Of a DNA stretch of 64,000 nt, positions 56,960 through 64,000 are shown one piece after another. The position numbers were made by a program, and so were the translations under genes. The notes under the pieces are model-generated. The model searched no databases, was not told the origin of the DNA, and saw only the letters and a list, made by a program, of their open reading frames with translations. Position 1 is the stretch's first letter. The number at the start of each line of letters is the position of its first letter. Source of the DNA: Enterococcus rivorum. GTDB taxonomy: Bacteria; Bacillota; Bacilli; Lactobacillales; Enterococcaceae. The stretch covers positions 21,488 through 85,487 of the forward strand of contig NZ_MIEK01000005.1 in NCBI RefSeq assembly GCF_001742285.1, read 5' to 3'.

Positions 56960-59593
56960 ATGAACAAAACAAAACGAATCATGAGATGGGCGTTAGAACG
57001 AAAATTGGTTCTAACGCTTTTGGTTGTGCTGGTGTTACAGTTGATTCAACCTGTTGTGGTATGTGCGGATACCGTAACCACACAATCCGAGTCTGTTAAA
57101 CACAATGACGAACAACCAACACAGGAGACTGGTACGTCTGCCACAGAAGAATCGACACCAGAAGGGGCAGAAAATAAAGAGCAAGAAACGACTGTTCCTC
57201 CGGCTCTCACAGACAATTGGCTGGCGTACCAACAAAAAATAGTGGGAGAAGAACAGCCCCAAAGAGGAGAGAAAGAGTGGCGCAACTTTCTAACGCTGAA
57301 TGGCTATGACTGGGTGGAGGGAGAACTCCGTAGTAGGACGGATTCCTCTTACCGAGACAATTTGTCCAGTTTAGTTGGGGTATTGGACACCATGACTAGT
57401 TACGCTGACCCGTTCTTGCGAGCAGAAACAGTTTTCGTTGACACAAGTTATGGGTCGTCCACCATCGGTTGGAGACAAAGCAACGGTAATAGTGAGCTAG
57501 GCTGGTATGCCAAACGAGACAGCGGAGGCAAGCTGTTGTGGTGTATTCAACCGGGGGTTCCACTAAATTGGGGCGCAAACGCAGGCTATGCTGTGGTAAA
57601 TAATAATCAGGCGGCTTATATAAAATCTTCTCTAGTGGCCTATTGGGGTTGGGAAACCCAACAATCCATTGTGAACGCCTTCTATACGGAACGATTGATT
57701 CAAGAAGTGGTCACAGGAATCACCACCTCTGGGATTTACGATTATGCTGGAAAGGCGAGTCAAGCAGGGTACGATGCATTCAAAAAAAACACTATGGCAA
57801 AAGTCAATCAATTCTATGTGTTACCATCATTTGCCAATCAAACCGTTGAGTTAATACCAGGGGAGACGAAGACCCTGACGGATACTAACGGTTCATTGAG
57901 TTATTATAAAATGACAACCAATTCCGCCAATGTGACCGTCCAACAAACTGGCAATACCGTAAAACTAACGGCATCGCCTAACAGTAAGGATTTAGGATAC
58001 ATCCAATTCCAATACCATATAGATCCCTCTTATATTGGGGCTTCGTTAGTCTATACAGCACCGTGGCTTCAAAATGTTTTGCGAGCACGTGCTGGAGACC
58101 CAAAACAAACGATTCTCAACATCAAAGTGAAAAAGAATGCGGATGTGGTGGTCGAACACCGAGACAAGTACGATAACCGGTTGCTTCAAACGAAAACCGA
58201 ATCCAAAGCCATTGGGTCAACGTATTCCTATACGCCGACCAATCCTTTAACAATCGGGTCAGAGACCTATGTGCCAACGAGTCTGACCCCCGTCACAGGT
58301 GTGGTTCAAACAGGTGGAAACAAAGTTGTCTTGTACTACGATCTCCAACGTACCTTGACTGTCTCCCACGTGGATAAGATCACCAACCAACTGATTGTCG
58401 ACAAAGAGAAGGTCACCAAACGTCGAGGAGAAGCCTATCGGTTTACCCCACGAACGGACTTAAAAAAAGGCAACACGCCGTATCGCCCCTTGACGACAGA
58501 TCCGGTGACAGGCACTATAGGGGCAACCAATCTGGAGATTACCTTCTACTATGAACTGCCTTATGCGACCGTTGGCTTAGAACGATTGGAGATTGACACC
58601 GCCAAAGCAGACAAAGGCTTGCCGTTTCGCTTACAGGTCACCCAAGAATGGTTGTACGATCCCACGCTTTTAGGAGACGAAGAGTTACCTGTTCGTGTGA
58701 CGCTAACGGATCGAGACACGAAAACCGTCGTCTATGAACAAGACTATGCCCTACAAGACTTACCAAAAACAATCAAAGGCACGATTCCTACAGACTTTTT
58801 GGTGAAGGAACAACGGCACAACTACGAGGCAAGGATCCAAGTAGGCAATGAAGAGGACATTCTAGTGACAGCCTTGCAACTGGATACCGACGGCTATACG
58901 TCGTCTGAAAAAGAACTGGTGGTAGCGGCGGAAGAAGGACAGGTTCAGTATAAAAATGTTGTTCGAACAGCGCGTACCTACGGGAAAGACATGGAATTGT
59001 ACTATGAAACGTTGAACCTAGACGTGCCGAAGCTAGCGCCTCAAAAAACAGGGTATGGGTTTTCCTACACCCTGAAACCAACCTATACCAATGACTTAGG
59101 ACAAACGGCAACCGTCGGCTTTTCTCTCAACGCACCTGAAAGCTTGTTAGATAGTTTCCTAGAATATGAGAAAAAAGAAGGGAAAGTGTCTGTACCACTG
59201 GAAAAAGAAGGGCGATCGTATGTGTTACCGAACGTGTGGGTTGAAAAGACCACAGGGAATCTTTTTTCAAACGCACAAGTAGAAACCCATGATCCACGAA
59301 TTAAACAAGAGGTAAAAAATGGGGGACGGAAGTTTTATGTGCCGATTTGGCAAGACTTAGGGGTCTATCCAGTCGAAGTGGAGACGACTGAACCTATAGG
59401 CGTTCATGAGATTTCCGTACTAATAGAAGACCGCCTATCCATAGAAGCGTATATGTTCGGGACGTATGCGTCCAGTACGATTCAACAGGATGAAATTGTT
59501 CTTGTTCCGATAGACTCCAAACAACCCTTCCACTACCAACGACCGAATAACTTTACAGAAGCAGACCTCGCGTGGTTCGCTGAGAGTAAGTGA
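56960..59593 (+). CDS. Large secreted surface protein with thioester-like N-terminal and MucBP-like repeats
   Basis: 877 residues with a Sec signal (hydrophobic 15-33, VVVCADT). The segment LLWCIQPGVPLNWG near residue 192 is typical of TQXA/thioester adhesin domains. Three MucBP-like repeats follow (VVVEHRDKYDNRLLQ, LTVSHVDKITNQLIV with YTPTNPL / FTPRTDL and VVLYYDLQ / ITFYYELP). The last 300 residues are beta-rich. There is no LPXTG motif and no C-terminal anchor, so it may be held by partners in the pilus complex. GAAAGGAG precedes the ATG. Confidence 0.75.
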   Translation: MNKTKRIMRWALERKLVLTLLVVLVLQLIQPVVVCADTVTTQSESVKHNDEQPTQETGTSATEESTPEGAENKEQETTVPPALTDNWLAYQQKIVGEEQPQRGEKEWRNFLTLNGYDWVEGELRSRTDSSYRDNLSSLVGVLDTMTSYADPFLRAETVFVDTSYGSSTIGWRQSNGNSELGWYAKRDSGGKLLWCIQPGVPLNWGANAGYAVVNNNQAAYIKSSLVAYWGWETQQSIVNAFYTERLIQEVVTGITTSGIYDYAGKASQAGYDAFKKNTMAKVNQFYVLPSFANQTVELIPGETKTLTDTNGSLSYYKMTTNSANVTVQQTGNTVKLTASPNSKDLGYIQFQYHIDPSYIGASLVYTAPWLQNVLRARAGDPKQTILNIKVKKNADVVVEHRDKYDNRLLQTKTESKAIGSTYSYTPTNPLTIGSETYVPTSLTPVTGVVQTGGNKVVLYYDLQRTLTVSHVDKITNQLIVDKEKVTKRRGEAYRFTPRTDLKKGNTPYRPLTTDPVTGTIGATNLEITFYYELPYATVGLERLEIDTAKADKGLPFRLQVTQEWLYDPTLLGDEELPVRVTLTDRDTKTVVYEQDYALQDLPKTIKGTIPTDFLVKEQRHNYEARIQVGNEEDILVTALQLDTDGYTSSEKELVVAAEEGQVQYKNVVRTARTYGKDMELYYETLNLDVPKLAPQKTGYGFSYTLKPTYTNDLGQTATVGFSLNAPESLLDSFLEYEKKEGKVSVPLEKEGRSYVLPNVWVEKTTGNLFSNAQVETHDPRIKQEVKNGGRKFYVPIWQDLGVYPVEVETTEPIGVHEISVLIEDRLSIEAYMFGTYASSTIQQDEIVLVPIDSKQPFHYQRPNNFTEADLAWFAESK

Positions 59594-59610
59594 TGGAAAG
59601 GAACTAAGCT

Positions 59611-59994
59611 ATGAAAGATATGTTACTGATCCTAGGGATCTTGTTGTTTGTGTGTTCGTTTGGCATTATTTTGGTGAACTACCAAAGAGAAGCCAACAAC
59701 CAAGACAACATTTTTTTATCGCTAAACGAGACCGTCAAAACAACGGCGGCAGCTGCGGTTGATCCAGCTTCTCGTGTACAAGAAGGAGAAGTCTTTTTGG
59801 ACGAGAAAAGTTTCGAGACGGAAACAACGAAGAAACTGCAACGTGAATTAGCCAGTACGCAAACGGCAGAAGAAGTTCGATATACCTATTTACGTGAAAA
59901 CACCGGTGGTGTGAAAGCCGTTCGTGTCAAAATGAAAGCCGGGGGCAAGTGGTACCAAACGACCTATGCGTTTGACATACAAGAAGGACTGTAA
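59611..59994 (+). CDS. TadE/pilin-like membrane protein
   Basis: 127 residues with one N-terminal hydrophobic segment (about 4-25) and a polar external domain, the layout of minor pseudopilins of Tad systems. AAAGGA precedes the ATG and it follows the large adhesin gene by 17 bases. The position before a Tad ATPase supports a pilus role; the family match is weak. Confidence 0.55.
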   Translation: MKDMLLILGILLFVCSFGIILVNYQREANNQDNIFLSLNETVKTTAAAAVDPASRVQEGEVFLDEKSFETETTKKLQRELASTQTAEEVRYTYLRENTGGVKAVRVKMKAGGKWYQTTYAFDIQEGL

Positions 59995-60077
59995 TTTACC
60001 GATGTTAAGAGACATATGCTATACAAAATAACAAACAGTTGCTTGCTAAAATCAAGTGTTTGTTTCATAAGAAGACA

Positions 60078-60112
60078 AAGAAGCAAGAAGTTATGTTGCT
60101 TCTTTTTTGCTT
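60078..60112 (+). terminator. Terminator or attenuator before the Tad ATPase gene
   Basis: AAGAAGCAA and TTGCTTCTT pair around an eight-base loop and are followed by TTTT. It would separate the adhesin genes from the assembly genes or tune readthrough into them. Confidence 0.75.
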
Positions 60113-60145
60113 GTCCACCCTAAATGAAAAGGAGAGTGATGAACA

Positions 60146-61507
60146 ATGGTTCGTTTTTTTACAAAAAAAGAACCAGGGGAGACGCAAGAAACCACTGAAA
60201 TAGGAGAAGAAGAACAGACAGAAGTGGTTTCGGAAGAAGAAGTGACCCTTGTCAATGAAGAGGAAGAAGCACGATTGGTACGTGTGACCAGTCAATACCT
60301 GAACCAAAAACACGCCAAACTAAAAATTGCCAGTTTGGTGAGTGAAGAGGCGAAAGAGGAACTCAAGGGAATCATTGCCAAAGAAATGTCAGGTAAGGTC
60401 TCACCAGATCGTCAAGCTGAATTGGTGGATAAAATTCTCCGAGAAAATGTAGGGCTTGGGCTACTGGAAGAGATTTTACAAGACGAAACCATCACCGATA
60501 TTGTCTACAATGGCACCGAATTGGTGTTAGAATCCAACACGGCAAAATGGGTCTATGAAAAAGAGGTGTCCAATGCCTACATGGAGAAAATCGCCACCAA
60601 ATTAGCCAACTCTGATGGCAAAGAATTTACCACGAAAGACCCGATTTTGGACATACAATTTCACCATTTGCGGGTCAATGCCGTCCATTCGTGTTTGTCT
60701 ACGGCAGGCATGACCTTAGCGATTCGGGTCTCCCGACCCTCACTGGTGCTAACAGAAGCCAATTTTTCTGAGATTGCGCCACTGAAAGCCTTGCGGTTAT
60801 TACAAGCGTGTGTGGGTGCCATGTGCAACTTTGTATTATCAGGAGAAACAGGCGCAGGGAAAACCGAACTCCAAAAATTACTCATTGAAGGGATTCCTTT
60901 CAATGAACGCATTGCGTTAGTGGAAGACGTGCCGGAAAGCCACGTCAAACCCTTGTTCCCAGACAAAGACGTGTTGTCTTGGTATGGCAATGAACGGATT
61001 GGGATGGACGAACTCATCAAGGCAGGCTTGCGAAACAATCCGAAATGGCTCATGGTCACGGAAATGCGGTACGCCAAAGAAGCCTATGAATGGCTTCAAG
61101 GAATCATGACGGATCACCACAGTATTACCACCGTCCATGCGGTCACAGCAGAAGCCATTCCTGACCGCATTCTAAGCATGATTTTAGAGGAGTTTTCAGT
61201 GAACGAAGACCGATTTTTACGAAACATTCGCACGTATGTGGATATCGGTGTACAAGTCAAGGTGCGGGTCATTGGCACGAGAAAAGTGCGGTATATCAGT
61301 GAAATCCTCTATTACGGCGAATCAGAGAACCACTGTCTGTTTACCCAACGGTGTGACCGAGAAGGAAAACTCAGCGCCACTTTTCACGATCCACTCCCGT
61401 TGCCATTGTACGAACGAATGATGGATTTTGGGCAGGAAGCACGCTTGGTATCTGAAGAAAAGAAGGAGGAGGAACATGTTTCGACAAAAGAAGCGCTACA
61501 CGATTGA
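60146..61507 (+). CDS. tadA: TadA/CpaF-type pilus assembly ATPase
   Basis: 453 residues. An acidic N-terminal region is followed by the secretion ATPase core: FVLSGETGAGKTELQKLL (Walker A, about 231), an Asp box region with ALVEDVPE, KWLMVTEMRYAKEAYEWLQG (Walker B) and HHSITTVHAVTAEAIPDR (His box). It belongs to the VirB11/TadA superfamily that energises type IVc (Flp) pilus assembly. It overlaps the next gene and shares its block with two TadB/C-like membrane proteins. Confidence 0.88.
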   Translation: MVRFFTKKEPGETQETTEIGEEEQTEVVSEEEVTLVNEEEEARLVRVTSQYLNQKHAKLKIASLVSEEAKEELKGIIAKEMSGKVSPDRQAELVDKILRENVGLGLLEEILQDETITDIVYNGTELVLESNTAKWVYEKEVSNAYMEKIATKLANSDGKEFTTKDPILDIQFHHLRVNAVHSCLSTAGMTLAIRVSRPSLVLTEANFSEIAPLKALRLLQACVGAMCNFVLSGETGAGKTELQKLLIEGIPFNERIALVEDVPESHVKPLFPDKDVLSWYGNERIGMDELIKAGLRNNPKWLMVTEMRYAKEAYEWLQGIMTDHHSITTVHAVTAEAIPDRILSMILEEFSVNEDRFLRNIRTYVDIGVQVKVRVIGTRKVRYISEILYYGESENHCLFTQRCDREGKLSATFHDPLPLPLYERMMDFGQEARLVSEEKKEEEHVSTKEALHD

Positions 61508-62288
61508 CGAACTAAACGCCTACAAGGTTGCCTATGGCAAACCAATCGCCAATGTAGACTATACGGTGAATATCCTTGTGCCAAGTTTGGTTGGAGGGGC
61601 GGTGGTGTTTTTGTTGCTGCATAACTTCTGGGTAGTGTTGCCTGTTTGCCTCGTTTATGGGCTATATGGCTACCGTATTCTCTTGCCAAAAAATGTGCAA
61701 CGGTTTTACCTCCACCAAGCCTTTGACCAACGAAACAAATTTCTAAACAACTTGGTCCAGCTGTTAACAGACCCCAGTCTCAGTTGGTTTCGGGCATTAA
61801 GCATGGCGTCAGAGCGGTGTTCGGGGGAATTCCGAGACGACTTGGATCAGCTGTTGGTTCATTTACAAGAAGCGTCGACAGAAGAGATTCCCCTTCATTT
61901 TGCGGCCTTTACGGAACGGTACACCAGTGATGTGGTGTTTGTGTTGTTCATGGAACAAGTTGAGACTATTGCGTTAGAAGGACGGACGAATATCGATATG
62001 ATTCGAGACCTGAAAACGTACCACAATCAGTTGCGGGAAGAGCGGAAAGGGTTCATGCAACGGAAAAAACGAGTGGCAGATCAGATTGTACTGTATTTTT
62101 TCCTGTCCTGTGCCATCATTTTAGGGTTACATGTGTATCCGTTAGGATTGGCGCAATATGTGAGCAGTTTTGCCCAATCACCTGTTGGTTGGATTACTTG
62201 CGGCGTGTACATGGTGGTGATTACGGTTGTGTTTCATAAAGGCTTTGCCTGTTATTACGATGATGAAATCATGGAGGTGACCTTCTAA
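61476..62288 (+). CDS. tadB: TadB-like inner-membrane platform protein
   Basis: 270 residues from ATG 61476 (AGGAGGAGG upstream). Two hydrophobic segments near residues 28-65 and two at the C-terminus surround a helical cytoplasmic domain of the T2SSF/TadB type (LTDPSLSWFRALSMASERC, LVHLQEASTEEIPLHFAAF). It forms the membrane platform for the ATPase. It overlaps tadA by about 30 bases. Confidence 0.8.
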   Translation: MFRQKKRYTIDELNAYKVAYGKPIANVDYTVNILVPSLVGGAVVFLLLHNFWVVLPVCLVYGLYGYRILLPKNVQRFYLHQAFDQRNKFLNNLVQLLTDPSLSWFRALSMASERCSGEFRDDLDQLLVHLQEASTEEIPLHFAAFTERYTSDVVFVLFMEQVETIALEGRTNIDMIRDLKTYHNQLREERKGFMQRKKRVADQIVLYFFLSCAIILGLHVYPLGLAQYVSSFAQSPVGWITCGVYMVVITVVFHKGFACYYDDEIMEVTF

Positions 62289-63022
62289 TGGAACCAACAC
62301 TGAAAACCAAACTCTTACAAGCTTTCACCGAAAAGAAAATTTATGAGCTGGGGGACAAAATGGGCTTTACCCTAAAAGAGATTGATCGTTTTCAACTCAA
62401 ACGAATTGCGATTACATTGCTTTGTTTTTTATTAGGCCTTGGTTTTGCCTCTTTTGTTCACCCTGCGTTCTTGTTGTTATTTGTCATTGTTGGGGGTGCG
62501 TACTGGCTGGAAAAGTACCGCAATGTTCAGCGTAGCTACAAAAAATTTCATTTTGTCCAACAAGTCTCGTTCTCCAAATTTTGTCGGATGCTTATTCCGT
62601 ATCTCTTAGCGGGGGGCAATGGCAAAAGCTTGTATGGCATGTTTGACAAAATCGCGCGACGGTTAGACGGACACCCGTTACAAGAACCTTTGTATCAGCT
62701 AATGGCGGAAATGACCGATCAGCCGAAAGCAATTGCGCCGTATATTCGCTTTGCGGAAGTCTGTAGTAACACGGATGAAGCACTGAATTTCATGACCACG
62801 TTGTACTATTACCAACAATCGTCCGATGACCCAACCATCATTCAAGAATTAGGACGGATTGCCAATGACGAGCTGTTCAAAGGTGTCCATGAGATCATTG
62901 ACTATAAGGTGCGAAAGATGTCGAAACTGCCAATGTTCTTGGTGTTTGCCTTAGGTGTGCCTTTACTAGGGATTCTAGGGGCAATGATTTATTCGACGAT
63001 TGTGACGAGTTTACTACTATAG
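62288..63022 (+). CDS. tadC: TadC-like inner-membrane platform protein
   Basis: 244 residues with two membrane helices at about 38-75 and one or two at the C-terminus, around a T2SSF-like cytoplasmic part (FSKFCRMLIPYLLAGGNGKS, LAELMTD-like YQLMAEMTDQPKAI). The start overlaps the tadB stop by one base. Tad systems use this second platform protein together with TadB. Confidence 0.8.
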   Translation: MEPTLKTKLLQAFTEKKIYELGDKMGFTLKEIDRFQLKRIAITLLCFLLGLGFASFVHPAFLLLFVIVGGAYWLEKYRNVQRSYKKFHFVQQVSFSKFCRMLIPYLLAGGNGKSLYGMFDKIARRLDGHPLQEPLYQLMAEMTDQPKAIAPYIRFAEVCSNTDEALNFMTTLYYYQQSSDDPTIIQELGRIANDELFKGVHEIIDYKVRKMSKLPMFLVFALGVPLLGILGAMIYSTIVTSLLL

Positions 63023-63041
63023 AAAGGAAAGGAGAGAAGAA

Positions 63042-63401
63042 GTGGATAGCTATATATCTTTATTGGTAAAGCTCCTAATTGGTGCAATCGCTGTGGTTAG
63101 TTTTGTGGGATTATGGGCATTGGGTTTAGGTTTATCAGATGTAAACAATTACAAGCAAAGAGTCAACTACACGATTGAGCGTTATGGTGGCTTGACCGAC
63201 GATGCACTCCAAGAATTGGCACGTTATGGTGAAGAAAATACCCACGCCGTCTACACAGTAGAAAGCCCACAATTGCACGAGAAAGTTCCTTTTGGGGAAA
63301 CCGTCACCTATGCCATTCAGTGTGAGTTCCAAACACCATTATTGCCAGTGACTGTGTTTTCCCACACGATTAAGGGATCGGCGACCGCCCAAATTCGGTA
63401 A
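63042..63401 (+). CDS. TadE/F-like minor pilin
   Basis: 119 residues from GTG 63042 with AAAGGAGAG upstream. One N-terminal hydrophobic helix (about 6-30) and an external domain with beta strands (FGETVTYAIQCEFQTPLLPV) fit the TadE/DUF4320 type of pseudopilin. It follows tadC by 19 bases in the same operon. Confidence 0.65.
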   Translation: MDSYISLLVKLLIGAIAVVSFVGLWALGLGLSDVNNYKQRVNYTIERYGGLTDDALQELARYGEENTHAVYTVESPQLHEKVPFGETVTYAIQCEFQTPLLPVTVFSHTIKGSATAQIR

Positions 63402-63419
63402 GAACGGAAGTGAAAAACA

Positions 63420-63563
63420 ATGGAGGATGAAACGCAAGGGTTTGTGATTATGATGGTGACAAGTTTTTTTGTTGGGGTAATACTACTAGCAGTGGCAGTG
63501 TTTCACCCTGAATTACTGCAACTGGCACACGCTTTTTTACAAAAAAGAAGTGTGACCTACTAA
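63420..63563 (+). CDS. Small membrane protein of the pilus operon
   Basis: 47 residues with a single hydrophobic helix (FVIMMVTSFFVGVILLAVAV) and a basic end. It lies between the pseudopilin and the tandem small pilin-like genes. Probably a pilus subunit or assembly helper, by position. Confidence 0.45.
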   Translation: MEDETQGFVIMMVTSFFVGVILLAVAVFHPELLQLAHAFLQKRSVTY

Positions 63564-63585
63564 AGTTAGAAAGGAAGAACATAGA

Positions 63586-63723
63586 ATGGAAAGAGAGACA
63601 AGCATATTAAGTTGGATGATTTACACAGTTGTTATAGGCGGAATTATTTTCGCTGTAGCGAAAGTGACATTCCCAGGATTAACGAACCAAGTGTTTGAGT
63701 ATTTACAAGGGTTACTCCCGTAA
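63586..63723 (+). CDS. Small pilin-like protein, tandem copy 1
   Basis: 45 residues: MERETSILSWMIYTVV, one hydrophobic helix (about 8-27), then FPGLTNQVFEYLQGLLP. Size, single helix and place in a Tad operon fit an Flp-type major pilin, although the usual Gly-Glu cleavage motif is not evident. AAGGAAG precedes the ATG. Confidence 0.6.
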   Translation: MERETSILSWMIYTVVIGGIIFAVAKVTFPGLTNQVFEYLQGLLP

Positions 63724-63760
63724 CCACCAAAAAAAGAGCCAATGAAAGGAAGAACATAGA

Positions 63761-63898
63761 ATGGAAAGAGAGACAAGCATATTAAGTTGGATGATTTACA
63801 CAGTTGTTATAGGCGGAATTATTTTCGCTGTAGCGAAAGTGACATTCCCAGGATTAACGAACCAAGTGTTTGAGTATTTACAAGGGTTACTCCCGTAA
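63761..63898 (+). CDS. Small pilin-like protein, tandem copy 2
   Basis: Identical in sequence to copy 1, including the ribosome binding region. Multiple identical subunit genes would raise the dose of an abundant structural protein. Confidence 0.6.
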   Translation: MERETSILSWMIYTVVIGGIIFAVAKVTFPGLTNQVFEYLQGLLP

Positions 63899-63935
63899 CC
63901 ACCAAAAAAAGAGCCAATGAAAGGAAGAACATAGA

Positions 63936-64000
63936 ATGGAAAGAGAGACAAGCATATTAAGTTGGATGATTTACACAGTTGTTATAGGCGGAATTATTTT
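63936..64000 (+). CDS. Small pilin-like protein, tandem copy 3 (cut by window end)
   Basis: The first 21 codons are visible and identical to copies 1 and 2. The number of further copies cannot be known from this window. Confidence 0.6.
   Translation, partial: MERETSILSWMIYTVVIGGII

Larger units (their letters stand above)
63564..64000 (+). repeat. 175-bp tandem direct repeat carrying a small pilin-like gene
   Basis: The unit AAAGGAAGAACATAGAATGG...CCCGTAA repeats with a period of 175 bases (starts at 63586, 63761, 63936). Copies are identical as far as the window goes, and at least 2.4 are present. Each contains one complete 45-residue gene with its own ribosome binding site. Confidence 0.9.

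Overview
The window reads as part of a large conjugative plasmid of a low-GC Gram-positive coccus, most probably Enterococcus. The supporting signs are a Gram-positive type IV secretion cluster next to a MobL-type relaxase, a PrgP/PrgO-like ParA/partner pair beside a primase-type Rep, Axe-Txe and MazEF toxin-antitoxin pairs, holin-like type I toxins, an Rgg-type regulator and AT-rich sequence with strong AGGAGG ribosome binding sites. No rRNA, tRNA or chromosomal housekeeping gene was seen. Everything here is read from sequence by eye; no database search was run.

Layout. 1-6740: end of a conjugation operon (VirB6-like C-terminus, VirB3-like protein, VirB4 ATPase, lysozyme/M23 hydrolase, two membrane proteins). 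6741-8960: hairpin-rich oriT candidate, two small accessory proteins and the relaxase. 9003-13621: primase-like TOPRIM protein, SSB, thermonuclease lipoprotein and small proteins. 13770-21000: leftward operons of mostly unknown genes (DUF4942 with a degraded methyltransferase motif, DUF4314), each facing one of three copies of a large, hairpin-rich rightward noncoding RNA of about 500 nt that resembles the ROOL class. 21000-26600: small accessory genes, an HNH endonuclease split by one in-frame stop, a type I toxin-antitoxin locus and an unassigned structured RNA candidate. 27000-44700: accessory zone with two short tyrosine recombinases, a second type I toxin locus, self-contained DNA-binding genes behind long palindromes, a TelA / membrane protein / VWA lipoprotein operon, Axe-Txe, and two blocks of very small unrelated genes separated by a recurring motif (consensus CTCAAAAAGGATCA, 17 copies). 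44800-46540: SOS-controlled Y-family polymerase and YolD-like partner. 46600-50350: parA/partner, GTATACATGTATAC iterons and repA. 50459-52410: truncated regulator fused to a truncated repA copy, then an intact Rgg-like regulator. 53171-55286: small genes and MazEF. 55436-64000: a more GC-rich block with surface proteins and a Tad-type pilus assembly set (ATPase, two TadB/C proteins, pilin-like proteins) ending in a 175-bp tandem repeat of a 45-residue protein gene.

The transfer, replication, partition and maintenance genes form an ordinary conjugative backbone. The least explained parts are the cassette-like array of tiny genes around the recombinase at 40.8 kb, the three ROOL-like RNA copies opposed to leftward operons, the structured RNA candidate near 26 kb, and a set of palindromic operators, one of which is shared by three unlinked promoters.
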